The notes under the pieces: generated by a model | The model's database searches: none | Seen by the model: only the letters and a program-made list of their open reading frames with translations | Told to the model about the DNA's origin: nothing | Part shown: positions 7,454 to 16,259 of the stretch, piece after piece | Numbering within the stretch: the first letter of the stretch is position 1 | How the letters are laid out: every line of letters begins with the position of its first letter | Origin: Svornostia abyssi | GTDB taxonomy: Bacteria; Actinomycetota; Thermoleophilia; Solirubrobacterales; Solirubrobacteraceae | DNA length: 64,000 nucleotides | Direction of reading: 5' to 3' | Assembly (NCBI GenBank): GCA_024666565.1 | Contig: CP088295.1 | Span: forward strand, 3,782,001-3,846,000 | Translations under genes and position numbers: made by a program

Positions 7454-9229
7454 GTGGCGATCTTCTGGCGTCTCCTCGGCTTCCTGCGCCCTCACAAGGT
7501 GGGCGTCTGGGCGTCCCTGTTCTTCGCGATGGCCGCGATGGGATTCACCGTGGCCATTCCCGCCCTGACCGGCGCCGTCGTGACCGCAATCCAGGAGGGC
7601 GACGCCGACAACGTCACCCGCTACGGCATGTTCATCCTCGCCGCGGCGTTCGGGCGATGGGTGCTCACCGTGATTCGCCGGCTCATCGCCGGCCGGGTCT
7701 CACTCGGAGTCGAGTTCGACCTGCGCCAGCGCGTGTACACCCACCTGCAGGGCCTCGAGCTCGGCTTCTTCGACCGCCAGCAGACCGGGCAGCTCATGTC
7801 GCGCGCCACGGTCGACCTGCAGTCCGTGCGGTTCTTCCTGGGCTACGGCCTGATCTTCATCACGCAGTCCGCCCTGACGATCGTGTTCACGGCGGTCGCG
7901 ATGTTCATCATCGACCCCGTCCTCGCGGCGATCGCGCTGATCCCCGTCCCCTTCGTGGTGTGGATCGCGTTCCGCTACGGGCGGATCGCGCGGCCGGCCC
8001 AGCAGGAGGTGCAGCAGCGGATCGCCGAGACGACGGCGGAGGCCGAAGAGACGATCGGCGGCGTGCGCATCGTCAAGGCGTTCGCGCGGGAGGACCGCCA
8101 GGAGGCCCGGTTCGAACACGCGGTCGGCCGCGTCTTCGACCAGTCGATGTACGCCACACGGCTGCGCGCCTTCTACCAGCCGCTCATCGGCTTCCTGCCC
8201 CAGCTCGGCCTCGCCCTGCTGCTCCTCGTCGGTGGCACGCAGGTCATCAACGGCTCGATGAGCCTCGGGCACTTCACCGCCTTCTACACGTACCTCGTGA
8301 CGCTGCTCGGGCCGATGCGGATGCTCGGCATGGCGCTCGGGATGGCGCAGCGCGCCGTCGCCTCGGGGGCCCGGCTCTTCGAGATCCTCGACCGTGAGCC
8401 GCGCATCACGACCGCCCCCGGCGCCCCGCCGCTGCCCGAAGGCGACGGCCGCGTCGAACTGCGCGGCGTGACCCTGGACTACGACCCCGAGCGCGGGACC
8501 GCCCCGGCGCTCCGAGGGATCGACCTCACGGTCGAGGCGGGGACGACCCTCGCGCTCGTGGGCGGGACGGGGTCGGGCAAGACGTCGCTCGTCGCCCTGC
8601 TCCCCCGCCTCTACGACCCGACCGCGGGCGAGGTGCTCATCGACGGCGCGAACGTCCGGGATCTCGACATCGACGCCCTGCGCTCGGACATCGCCGTCGT
8701 CGACGACGACCCGTTCCTCTTCAGCGCGTCGGTGCGCGAGAACATCGCGTACGCCCGGCCGGACGCCACCGACGAGCAGGTCGAGGAGGCCGCCCGGCGC
8801 GCGCAGGCCGCCGAGTTCATCGACCGCCTGCCCGACGGCTACGAGACGCGCGTCGGCGAGCGCGGGCTCACGCTGTCGGGCGGCCAGCGTCAGCGCATCG
8901 CCATCGCCCGCGCCCTGCTGGCCGAGCCGCGCATCCTCGTGCTCGACGACGCCACGTCGGCGGTCGACGCGTCGACCGAGCAGCAGATCAAGCTCGCCCT
9001 GCGCGAGGCGATGCAGGGCCGGACGACGTTCATCATCGCCCACCGCCTCTCGACGATCGCGCTCGCCGACGAGATCGCGGTGCTCGAGGACGGCGAGCTG
9101 GCCTGCCACGGCACGCACGACGAGTTGCTCGAGCACAACGCGCTGTACCGCGAGATCGTGGAGAAGGGCCTGCCCGACCAGGTCTTCCTCAACCGCAAGC
9201 CGGTCGAGCCCGAAGTGGCCGGTTTATGA
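7454..9229 (+). CDS. ABC exporter half-transporter, degenerate-site subunit
   Basis: A 591-residue TMD-NBD fusion of the multidrug/lipid exporter class: six helices to about residue 310, then the nucleotide-binding domain. Walker A GGTGSGKTS begins at 370 and the signature LSGGQ is at 474-478. Two key residues are changed: the Q-loop glutamine position is Asp418 (DDDP instead of PQDP), and the Walker B catalytic Glu is Asp499 (LDDATSAVD). Such changes mark the non-hydrolysing composite site of heterodimeric exporters like TM287/288. Its ATGA overlap with the next gene supports a 1:1 complex. Substrate unknown. Confidence 0.9.
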   Translation: MAIFWRLLGFLRPHKVGVWASLFFAMAAMGFTVAIPALTGAVVTAIQEGDADNVTRYGMFILAAAFGRWVLTVIRRLIAGRVSLGVEFDLRQRVYTHLQGLELGFFDRQQTGQLMSRATVDLQSVRFFLGYGLIFITQSALTIVFTAVAMFIIDPVLAAIALIPVPFVVWIAFRYGRIARPAQQEVQQRIAETTAEAEETIGGVRIVKAFAREDRQEARFEHAVGRVFDQSMYATRLRAFYQPLIGFLPQLGLALLLLVGGTQVINGSMSLGHFTAFYTYLVTLLGPMRMLGMALGMAQRAVASGARLFEILDREPRITTAPGAPPLPEGDGRVELRGVTLDYDPERGTAPALRGIDLTVEAGTTLALVGGTGSGKTSLVALLPRLYDPTAGEVLIDGANVRDLDIDALRSDIAVVDDDPFLFSASVRENIAYARPDATDEQVEEAARRAQAAEFIDRLPDGYETRVGERGLTLSGGQRQRIAIARALLAEPRILVLDDATSAVDASTEQQIKLALREAMQGRTTFIIAHRLSTIALADEIAVLEDGELACHGTHDELLEHNALYREIVEKGLPDQVFLNRKPVEPEVAGL

Positions 9230-11019
9230 CGCGGCGTGCCGAGATCAAGCGGCGGTGGCGCCAGACCAGCGGTCGTGGGACGAAGCTGCGCGGGCTGCTG
9301 CAGCTCCTGCGCCCGTACCGCAGCCGGGTCATCCTCATGTTCGGGGCGCTCATCTTCGCGACGGCCGCGTCGCTCGCGCCCGCGCCGCTCGTCGCGGTGG
9401 CGATCGACAAGGGCATCCAGGCGAAGGACGAACAGGTCCTCTACCTCGTCACGGCCGCGTTCGTCGCCGCCGCCGTCATCTACTGGCTGGCGACGTACCT
9501 GCAGACGTACCTGACCGGCTGGGTCGGTCAGCGCGCGCTGCAGGACCTGCGCCTGCGCATGTTCCGCCACCTGCAGACGATGCCCGTCGGGTTCTTCGAG
9601 CGGCGCCGGGCCGGCGTGCTCATCAGTCGGCTGACGAACGACGTGCAGGCGCTCGACTCGCTCGTCACGGACTCGGTCACCACGCTGTTCCAGGCGACGC
9701 TCACGCTCGTCGGCACGATGGTCATCCTGCTGCTGCTCGACGTGCAGCTCGCGCTCATGGTCTTCCTGATCTTCCCGATCATGTTCCTGGCGTCGCTGGC
9801 CTTCCGGATCATCAGCGCGGACGCGTACCGGCGCACGCGCGAGACGATCGGCTCGATCACCGCGTACCTCCAGGAGACGCTCTCGGGCATCCGCGTCGTC
9901 CGCACCTTCGGCCAGGAGCCGCGCCACGTCCGCGAGTTCGGCGAGCTGAACGACAAGAACCGCGACGCGAACATGACGACGGTCAACCTCAACGCCGCGT
10001 ACTTCCCCGCGGTCGAGATGGTCGGCTCGGCGGCCACCGTCGCCGTGATCCTCGTGGGCGGCGCGCAGGCCGTCCAGGGAGACATCAGCATCGGCGTGCT
10101 CGTGGCGTTCATCGGGGCGCTCAACGGGTTCTTCGACCCCATCCAGCAGCTCTCCCAGCTCTACACGACCTACCAGGCGGGCATGGCGGCGCTCGACAAG
10201 ATCTTCGAGCTGCTCGACGAGGAGTCCGACCTCGTCGACAAACCCGACGCGCTCGAGCTGCCCACCCTGCGCGGCGAGATCGAGTTCCGCGACGTGCACT
10301 TCCAGTACCGCACCGATGAGCCCGACCACGCGCCCGCGATGGACGGCATCTCGCTGCACATCCCGCCCGGGCAGACCGTCGCCCTCGTCGGCGAGACGGG
10401 CGCGGGGAAGTCGACGTTCGCCAAGCTCGTCGCGCGGTTCTACGACCCGACGTCCGGCGCGGTGCTCGTCGACGGCCACGACTTGCGTGACGTCGCCTCT
10501 TCCTCCCTGCGCGGGCAGCTCGGCATCGTGCCGCAGGAAGGGTTCCTGTTCAGCGGCACGGTCTACGACAACATCGCCTTCGGCCGCGCCGATGCCACGG
10601 AGGACGAGGTCCACGACGCCGCTCGCGCCGTCGGCGCCCACGACTTCATCACGAAGCTCGAGCACGGCTACGACACCGAGGTCGGCGAGCGCGGCGTGCA
10701 GCTCTCAGCAGGCCAGCGGCAGCTCCTCGCGTTCGCACGTGCCCTGGTGGCCGACCCGCGCATCCTCATCCTCGACGAGGCGACGTCGAACGTGGACCTG
10801 CACTCCGAGACGAAGATCGAGCAGGGCCTGCGGCGCCTGCTCGCGGGCCGCACCGCGATCGTCATCGCGCACCGCCTCTCCACGATCCGCCAGGCCGGGC
10901 GCATCGTGGTGCTCGAGCACGGGCGGATCGTCGAGCAGGGCACGCATGACGAGCTGCTCGCCGCCGAAGGCCACTACTGGCGGCTGTACCGCGACTGGAT
11001 GGAGCAGGCCGCCGCTTAG
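9226..11019 (+). CDS. ABC exporter half-transporter, catalytic subunit
   Basis: A 597-residue TMD-NBD protein partnering the preceding subunit. The nucleotide-binding domain is catalytically complete: Walker A GETGAGKST from 389, Q-loop VPQEGFLFS, Walker B LDEATSNVD with Glu518. Its signature is LSAGQ (493-497) rather than LSGGQ, which is expected since this motif completes the degenerate site formed with the partner's Walker motifs. Four-base overlap with the upstream gene. Its stop overlaps the convergent acetyltransferase stop by four bases. Confidence 0.9.
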   Translation: MTRRAEIKRRWRQTSGRGTKLRGLLQLLRPYRSRVILMFGALIFATAASLAPAPLVAVAIDKGIQAKDEQVLYLVTAAFVAAAVIYWLATYLQTYLTGWVGQRALQDLRLRMFRHLQTMPVGFFERRRAGVLISRLTNDVQALDSLVTDSVTTLFQATLTLVGTMVILLLLDVQLALMVFLIFPIMFLASLAFRIISADAYRRTRETIGSITAYLQETLSGIRVVRTFGQEPRHVREFGELNDKNRDANMTTVNLNAAYFPAVEMVGSAATVAVILVGGAQAVQGDISIGVLVAFIGALNGFFDPIQQLSQLYTTYQAGMAALDKIFELLDEESDLVDKPDALELPTLRGEIEFRDVHFQYRTDEPDHAPAMDGISLHIPPGQTVALVGETGAGKSTFAKLVARFYDPTSGAVLVDGHDLRDVASSSLRGQLGIVPQEGFLFSGTVYDNIAFGRADATEDEVHDAARAVGAHDFITKLEHGYDTEVGERGVQLSAGQRQLLAFARALVADPRILILDEATSNVDLHSETKIEQGLRRLLAGRTAIVIAHRLSTIRQAGRIVVLEHGRIVEQGTHDELLAAEGHYWRLYRDWMEQAAA

Positions 11020-11552
11020 CGGGGCGGCGGACCTGCGTAGACGACGACCGTCTCGCCGCGGGGCCCCTTGCCCTCACCGGACTCCTGAAGGCCGAGCTTC
11101 TCCGCCACGCGCCGCGACCGGTCGTTCGCCGGCCGGATGAGCGCGACGACGCGCGTCAGCCCCAGGTCGTCCGCCGCATACGCCCCGACGGCCCGCGCGC
11201 CCTCGGTCGCGTAGCCGCGGCCCCACGCCGCGCGGCGCAGGCGCCAGCCGATCTCCGTCGCCCCGGCCTCGATGCTGCTCGGCGGGACGGGCGCGGTCCC
11301 GACGAAGCCGTAGTACTCGCCCGACGCGGCATCCTCGACGGTGAACAGCCCGGCGCCGTCCCGGCGCCAGCGCTCGAGCAGGGTGGCGAAGCCGAGCTCC
11401 GCGCTCGCGCGGTCGATGGGCCGGCCCAGCCCGATGTGGCGCATGACCTCCGGGTCGGCGCACATGAGCGCGAACGGTTCGAGATCGGCGTCCTGCGGGG
11501 CGCGCAGGAGCAGCCGCTCGGTGTGCAGCTCGGTCAGCGGCCCGACCGGCAC
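11016..11552 (-). CDS. GNAT N-acetyltransferase (RimJ/RimL-like)
   Basis: About 178 residues from GTG 11552. The protein begins with the TERLLLRAP signature of RimJ/RimL-type acetyltransferases, has ADPEVMRHIG, and the acetyl-CoA loop region WGRGYATEGARAVGAYA followed by NDRSRRVAEKLGL. It overlaps the 3' end of the upstream TetR gene by 19 bases, so they are coupled; a CTG start just after the overlap is less likely. Substrate may be a ribosomal protein N terminus, another amine or a drug; the link to an efflux regulator slightly favours detoxification. Confidence 0.8.
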   Translation of the reverse strand: MPVGPLTELHTERLLLRAPQDADLEPFALMCADPEVMRHIGLGRPIDRASAELGFATLLERWRRDGAGLFTVEDAASGEYYGFVGTAPVPPSSIEAGATEIGWRLRRAAWGRGYATEGARAVGAYAADDLGLTRVVALIRPANDRSRRVAEKLGLQESGEGKGPRGETVVVYAGPPPR

Positions 11553-12199
11553 GAGGCGGCCCAGGCGGCGGTGAGCGCGTCGCCCTGGCCCGCGGTGAGC
11601 GGCGGGCCGGCGAGCGGGGTCGCACGCGGGGCGCGCAGGCCGTCGAGCAGGATGCCGAGGTGGCGCCGCCAGTAGTCGGGCGCGATGTCGCCGGTGATCT
11701 CGACGGCGCGCCCGGCGCCCCAAAGGAGCACCGTGAGGTCCTCGATCGTGAGGTCGTCGCGCAGCGCGCCCGCCCGCTGGGCGCGGCCCACGATCATCTC
11801 GAGCTGCGGGCGCAGGCGCTCGCGCAGCGTCGTGCGGCCGCCTTCCGCCACGCGGTCGGCGATGAGCGCCTTGAAGCCGCGGTCGCGCGCGTGGCGTGCG
11901 AGCAGACCGCTGAGGAAGTGCACGAGCCCCTCCCACGGGTCCTCCTGCGCCACCGCCTCGTCGGCCAGCGCGACGATCTCGTCGGCCCGCCGGTCGACGA
12001 TCGCGTCGATCAGCGCCTCCTTCGTCGGGAAGCGGCGATACAGCGTGCCGACGCCCACCCCCGCGCGCCGCGCGATCTCGTCGACACCCACCTCGATGCC
12101 GTCCTCGGCGAACGCCTCACGCGCCGCGTCGAGGATGCGCTCGAGATTGCGCTGGGCATCGCGCCGCAGGGGCGGGGTGACAGGAACGGCAGACGACAT
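11534..12199 (-). CDS. TetR/AcrR-family repressor of the divergent MFS exporter
   Basis: 221 residues from ATG 12199. Helix-turn-helix at about 40-60: GVDEIARRAGVGVGTLYRRFPTK split over two helices, followed by EALIDAIVDRR. The C-terminal domain resembles the SbtR-like effector domain. It is divergent from an MFS exporter gene and the 102-bp gap holds two inverted repeats sharing AAGCGGA, so autoregulation and exporter repression are likely. Confidence 0.88.
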   Translation of the reverse strand: MSSAVPVTPPLRRDAQRNLERILDAAREAFAEDGIEVGVDEIARRAGVGVGTLYRRFPTKEALIDAIVDRRADEIVALADEAVAQEDPWEGLVHFLSGLLARHARDRGFKALIADRVAEGGRTTLRERLRPQLEMIVGRAQRAGALRDDLTIEDLTVLLWGAGRAVEITGDIAPDYWRRHLGILLDGLRAPRATPLAGPPLTAGQGDALTAAWAASCRSGR

Positions 12200-12220
12200 C
12201 GTGCACCGATTCTAGCCGGA

Positions 12221-12242
12221 AAGCGGAACACCTCCTCCGCTT
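12221..12242. promoter_or_regulatory. TetR operator candidate 1 (AAGCGGA-N8-TCCGCTT)
   Basis: Perfect 7-bp arms separated by 8 bases, 22 bp upstream of the TetR start codon in the TetR/MFS divergent region. It shares the AAGCGGA half-site with the second repeat at 12263-12281, so one protein probably binds both. Confidence 0.55.
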
Positions 12243-12265
12243 GCTGCTACCGTGGTCCCCACAAG

Positions 12266-12281
12266 CGGAGTCGCCACTCCG
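12266..12281. promoter_or_regulatory. TetR operator candidate 2 (CGGAGT-CGCC-ACTCCG)
   Basis: A perfect 6-4-6 inverted repeat embedded in AAGCGGAGT, ending 20 bases before the MFS start codon and abutting a -10-like TACGAC (12284-12289). Its position would block the exporter promoter. Confidence 0.6.
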
Positions 12282-12301
12282 GATACGACCTCACCACCCG
12301 C

Positions 12302-13705
12302 ATGCCCAAGCCCCGCACCCACTACGGCCTCACGTTCTTCGCCCTCGCCACGGGCGCCATCGCGTTCACCCTGCTCCAGTCGATGGTCTCCCCCGCGCTG
12401 CCGGCCATCCAGCAGGAGCTCGGGACATCGACGAGCACGGTCACGTGGGTGCTCACCGGGTTCCTGCTGTCCGCGTCGGTCGCGACTCCCATCCTCGGCC
12501 GGCTCGGCGACATGTTCGGCAAGGAGCGGATGCTGCTCGTCGCGCTCGGCGGGCTCTGGGTCGGCACCCTGATCGCCGCCCTGGCGTCCTCGATCGAGGT
12601 CCTCATCGCCGCGCGCTTCGTCCAGGGCCTCGGCGGCGCGGTCTTCCCCCTGTCCTTCGGCATCATCCGCGACGAGTTCCCGGCCACCCGCGTCCCCACC
12701 GGCATCGCGATGGTCTCCGCGATCATGGGCATCGGCGCGGGCGCCGGCATCGTCCTCGCGGGCCCGATCGTCGACGGGCTCTCCTACCACTGGCTCTTCT
12801 GGTTCCCGCTCGTCGCGATCACCATCGCGCTCGTCACGACGCTGCGCTTCGTGCCCGAGTCGCCCATCAAGACGCCTGGCCGCATCAACTGGCCCGGCGC
12901 GTTCCTGCTCTCCGGCTGGCTCGTGAGCCTGCTCTACGGCATCAGCCGCGCGTCGGACTGGGGCTGGACGTCGCCGGAGTTCCTCGGGCTCATGGCGCTC
13001 GCCGCCGGGCTCGCCGCCCTGTGGGCGCGGGTCGAGCTGCGGGCCGACGAACCCCTCATCGACATGCGGATGCTCCAGCAGCGCGGGGTCTGGACGACGA
13101 ACCTCACCGGCCTGCTGCTCGGCTTCGGGATGTTCGGCTCGTTCATCCTCATCCCGCAGCTCGCGCAACTGCCCGAATCGACCGGCTACGGGTTCGGCGC
13201 CAGCGTCACGCAGTCCGGGCTCTTCATGCTGCCCACGACCGTGATGATGCTGCTCGTCAGCCCAGTCGCCGGTCGGCTCACCGAGCGCATCGGGCCGAAG
13301 GTCCCCCTCGTCATCGGCACCGCGCTCGCCTCGCTGTCGTTCCTCCTGCTGGCCGTCGCGCACGGCGAGCGGCTCGATCTGTACCTCGCGGCCGCGCTGC
13401 TGGGCGCCGGCATCGGCATGTCGTTCGCGTCGATGGCCAACCTCATCGTGAGCTTCGTCCCCGCCAGCCAGACCGGCGCGGCGACCGGGATGAACACGAT
13501 CACGCGCACCGTCGGCGGCTCGCTCGGCGCGCAGGTGCTGGCCAGCGTGCTGACCGCCCACGTGGCGTCCACGGGCCTGCCGCTCGACACCGGTTTCACC
13601 ACCGGATTCACCATCAGCGCAGGCGCCGTGGGCCTCGCGTTCCTCGCCGCCCTGGCGGTGCCGTCGCCGCGCGCGGCCACCGCCGCGGTGCCCGCACCCG
13701 CCTAA
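12302..13705 (+). CDS. MFS exporter, DHA2-like
   Basis: 467 residues from ATG 12302. Helix 1 carries LQSMVSPALPAIQQEL and helix 2-3 loop LGRLGDMFGKER, as in drug:proton antiporters. About 13-14 hydrophobic segments. It is divergent from a TetR repressor and behind its operators, so it is an inducible efflux pump; the compound is not evident. Confidence 0.88.
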   Translation: MPKPRTHYGLTFFALATGAIAFTLLQSMVSPALPAIQQELGTSTSTVTWVLTGFLLSASVATPILGRLGDMFGKERMLLVALGGLWVGTLIAALASSIEVLIAARFVQGLGGAVFPLSFGIIRDEFPATRVPTGIAMVSAIMGIGAGAGIVLAGPIVDGLSYHWLFWFPLVAITIALVTTLRFVPESPIKTPGRINWPGAFLLSGWLVSLLYGISRASDWGWTSPEFLGLMALAAGLAALWARVELRADEPLIDMRMLQQRGVWTTNLTGLLLGFGMFGSFILIPQLAQLPESTGYGFGASVTQSGLFMLPTTVMMLLVSPVAGRLTERIGPKVPLVIGTALASLSFLLLAVAHGERLDLYLAAALLGAGIGMSFASMANLIVSFVPASQTGAATGMNTITRTVGGSLGAQVLASVLTAHVASTGLPLDTGFTTGFTISAGAVGLAFLAALAVPSPRAATAAVPAPA

Positions 13706-13770
13706 CCCTGGGGTGCACACTGGGGTGTCTCCTGATGGCAGGGGGCACCGGCGCGCCTAGGTTGCGGGTC

Positions 13771-15225
13771 ATGAGCCACCGCACCCGCCTGACCGCCCTC
13801 GCGCTCGTTGCGACCGCCGCCTGCGCCGCGGCCCCATCCGCCGTCGCCGCGACGCCCACCGTCGCCTACATCGACGGCAATGATCTGTGGTTCGCGTCGG
13901 CCGACGGCACGCAGAAACGGCAGCTCACCACGACGGGGACCGCGGAACGCCCGTTCCAGGTCCCCTCGCAGGGCCCGGACGGCGCGACCGTCGTGGTCAA
14001 GCGCGAGGACTTCGAAGGAGGCTCCCGGCCGGTGCTGTACCGCTACCGCGCCGACGGCACGATGCAGACCGGCAACGTCATGCCGGTGTACTCCGGCGCG
14101 ACCGCACCGGTCTACCCGATCGGCCTGGACATGGACTGGCAGAGCAACGCCGTCGCCTACGGCTACTCGTACTGCGGCTTTGCCTGCCGCAGCGTGTACC
14201 GCGGCTACTGGCTGACGTTCTCCGACAACCAGGGCGCGTTCCCCACCAACCCGCAGGGCCAGTCCGACGCCTTCTTCCCCACCTTCTACGGCAAGCGCGT
14301 GATCTCGTCGGACTCGGGCGGCAGCCTCTTCGTGCAGCCGGACGTCGCCGAAGCGCCGTTCACCAACAGCTACCAGGGCTGGATCAGCGGGCCGGACAAC
14401 AACGTCAACTGGCGGCGTGCCGAGGTGGCCGCCACCGGGCAGCAAGTCGCGCTCGAGTGGTATTCGCGCACCAGCGGTGACACGGCCAACGGGATCTACG
14501 TCGGGCAGCACACCGGCGCGATCCCGGGCAACGTGCAGAACATCTGCAGCCTCCCGACGGTCGGCGCCGCGAGCAACGTGACCTTCTCCTACGACGGCAC
14601 GCTGGTCGCCTGGCAGGACGGCGAGGGCGTGAAGGTCGCGGGCGCCCCGAACCTTGCGGCCGGCACGCCGACCTGCACCCTGAGCGCGCCTGCGCGCATC
14701 ATCAGCGCGACCGGCAAGGCGCCGCACCTCGGCGGCGCCGATCCTGCGGCCTGGGCCGCGGCCACCGGCGGCACGCCGGGCGGCTCGAACGGCGGCACGG
14801 GCAGCAGCGCGACGGGCGGCATCCAGGGCGGGTCCACCCAGGGGGCTGCGGGGACGGGCGCGCTGCAGCTGAAGCTTCCCACGCGCACGACGCGGGCGGC
14901 CCTGCGCAAGGGTCTGACCTTCACCGTGACCGTGCCGGCCGCCGGGCGGGTCGACGCATCCGCGACGGTGCCGTCGTCCATCGCCCGCCGCCTGCACCTG
15001 CGCGGAGCGGACCTGCGCGTCCTGGCCGCGTCGGGGTCGAAGGCCAAGGCCGGGACGGTGGTGGCCCGCGGGCGCTCGACCGCCAAGGCCGCCGGTCCGC
15101 TCAAGGTGACGCTCCGCCTGACCGCCAAGGCCAGGCACCAGCTCAGCCGGATGCGCGGCGTCACGCTGCGTGTCCAGGTCAGCCAGGGCGCGGCGACGAC
15201 CGAGCGCCTCGTGAAGGTCGGCTGA
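13771..15225 (+). CDS. Secreted TolB-like beta-propeller protein with C-terminal repeat-like domain
   Basis: 484 residues. Signal peptide 1-28 (ends SAVAA). Residues about 29-330 contain propeller-type strands such as VAYIDGNDLWFASADGT and VAWQDGEGVKVAGA, similar to TolB/WD40-like extracellular proteins. A Gly/Thr-rich linker (about 330-370) leads to a C-terminal domain with FTVTVPAAGRVDASATVP and GPLKVTLRLTAKARHQL, a module I associate with secreted proteins of Solirubrobacterales-type actinobacteria. No catalytic motif is visible. It is likely an extracellular binding or structural protein. Confidence 0.7.
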   Translation: MSHRTRLTALALVATAACAAAPSAVAATPTVAYIDGNDLWFASADGTQKRQLTTTGTAERPFQVPSQGPDGATVVVKREDFEGGSRPVLYRYRADGTMQTGNVMPVYSGATAPVYPIGLDMDWQSNAVAYGYSYCGFACRSVYRGYWLTFSDNQGAFPTNPQGQSDAFFPTFYGKRVISSDSGGSLFVQPDVAEAPFTNSYQGWISGPDNNVNWRRAEVAATGQQVALEWYSRTSGDTANGIYVGQHTGAIPGNVQNICSLPTVGAASNVTFSYDGTLVAWQDGEGVKVAGAPNLAAGTPTCTLSAPARIISATGKAPHLGGADPAAWAAATGGTPGGSNGGTGSSATGGIQGGSTQGAAGTGALQLKLPTRTTRAALRKGLTFTVTVPAAGRVDASATVPSSIARRLHLRGADLRVLAASGSKAKAGTVVARGRSTAKAAGPLKVTLRLTAKARHQLSRMRGVTLRVQVSQGAATTERLVKVG

Positions 15226-15256
15226 TTCCGCCCCGCGGCGGCGTAGGGTCCCGCTG

Positions 15257-16135
15257 ATGCGGACCCTCGCCGCCGGGGCGCTCCCGGACCCCGTCACGCT
15301 GGGCGACGACCTCCTCGTCCACGGCGACAACGCCGACGTCCTGCCGCGGCTCCCGGCCGGCGCGTTCGACCTCATCTACCTCGACCCGCCGTTCAACACC
15401 GGCCGGCCCCAGACGCGCGCGACGATGCGGGTGAAGGCCGACCCGGAGGGCAGCCGCACCGGGTTCGGCGGGCGCCGCTACACGACCGAAGAGGTCATGC
15501 GCCGGGGGTTCGCCGACACGTTCGACGACTACCTCGCGTTCCTCGGGCCCCGGCTCGAGCGCTGCCGCGACCTGCTCGCCGGCCACGGCACGCTCTACCT
15601 CCACCTCGACCCGCGCGAGAGCCACTACGCGAAGGTGCTGCTCGACCAGATCTTCGGGCGCGAGTGCTTCCTCAACGAGATCGTGTGGGCGTACGACTTC
15701 GGGGCTCGAACCCGGCGGCGCTGGCCGGCCAAGCACGACACGATCCTCGTCTACGTCCGGGACCCCGATCGCTACTGGTTCGACAGCGAGGAGGTCGACC
15801 GCGAGCCCTACATGGCGCCCGGGCTCCAGACCCCCGAGCGTGCCGCGCGCGGGAAGCTGCCCACCGACGTGTGGTGGCACACGATCGTCGGCACGACGAG
15901 CCGCGAGCGCACCGGCTACCCGACGCAGAAGCCGGAAGGCGTGCTGCGCCGCATCGTCACCGCGTCGTCGCGGCCGGGCGGATGGTGCCTGGACCCGTTC
16001 TGCGGGTCCGGGACGCTCGGGGCCGTCGCCGCCGGCCTGGACCGCCGATTCGTGCTCGTCGACGAGGCCGCGGAGGCCGTGGAGATCGCAGGCCGCCGGC
16101 TCGGGGCCCCGGAAACGACGAAGGCCGCCTCGTAG
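15257..16135 (+). CDS. Site-specific DNA (adenine-N6) methyltransferase, beta class
   Basis: 292 residues from ATG 15257. The catalytic motif IV DLIYLDPPF precedes the SAM motif I FLDPFCGSGTLG-like stretch (CLDPFCGSGTLG near residue 247), the order of beta-class amino-methyltransferases; the hydrophobic ERTGYPTQKPE motif is also typical. Target recognition probably lies in residues 60-200. There is no restriction enzyme or specificity subunit beside it, so it is an orphan, either for epigenetic marking or left over from a restriction system. Its last codons form one arm of a terminator hairpin shared with the tRNA-Gln gene. Confidence 0.85.
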   Translation: MRTLAAGALPDPVTLGDDLLVHGDNADVLPRLPAGAFDLIYLDPPFNTGRPQTRATMRVKADPEGSRTGFGGRRYTTEEVMRRGFADTFDDYLAFLGPRLERCRDLLAGHGTLYLHLDPRESHYAKVLLDQIFGRECFLNEIVWAYDFGARTRRRWPAKHDTILVYVRDPDRYWFDSEEVDREPYMAPGLQTPERAARGKLPTDVWWHTIVGTTSRERTGYPTQKPEGVLRRIVTASSRPGGWCLDPFCGSGTLGAVAAGLDRRFVLVDEAAEAVEIAGRRLGAPETTKAAS

Positions 16136-16144
16136 GGCGGCCTT
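16121..16144. terminator. Bidirectional terminator between the methyltransferase and tRNA-Gln
   Basis: A perfect 9-bp stem (AAGGCCGCC / GGCGGCCTT) around a 6-base loop that contains the methyltransferase stop codon. It lies between convergent genes and has A- and T-ends suitable for both strands. Confidence 0.7.
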
Positions 16145-16149
16145 GCGTA

Positions 16150-16221
16150 CTGCGGGACAGGGACTCGAACCCCAAATTCCAGATCCAGAGACTGGCGTGT
16201 TGCCAATTACACCATCCCGCA
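16150..16221 (-). tRNA. tRNA-Gln (anticodon CUG)
   Basis: 72 nt on the minus strand. The acceptor stem UGCGGGA pairs fully with UCCCGCA and is followed by discriminator G; CCA is not encoded. The D arm contains GGUGUAAUUGGCAACAC, as in Gln tRNAs. The anticodon loop reads C-U-CUG-G-A with the conserved U33 and purine 37. The T arm contains GGUUCGAGUCC. The closing pair of the anticodon stem is U-U, a mild irregularity. Confidence 0.93.
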
Positions 16222-16259
16222 ATCGGCTCGGAGAGGATAGCGCGCTAGCGTCCTGACTC

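Noticed and set aside
8890..10665. 591-codon minus-strand open frame
   Set aside because: It is antisense to the second ABC subunit, which has every expected motif; the mirror protein has none.
11660..12301. N-terminal extension of the MFS exporter through the TetR gene
   Set aside because: It is antisense to a convincing TetR and lacks membrane character; ATG 12302 starts directly at helix 1.
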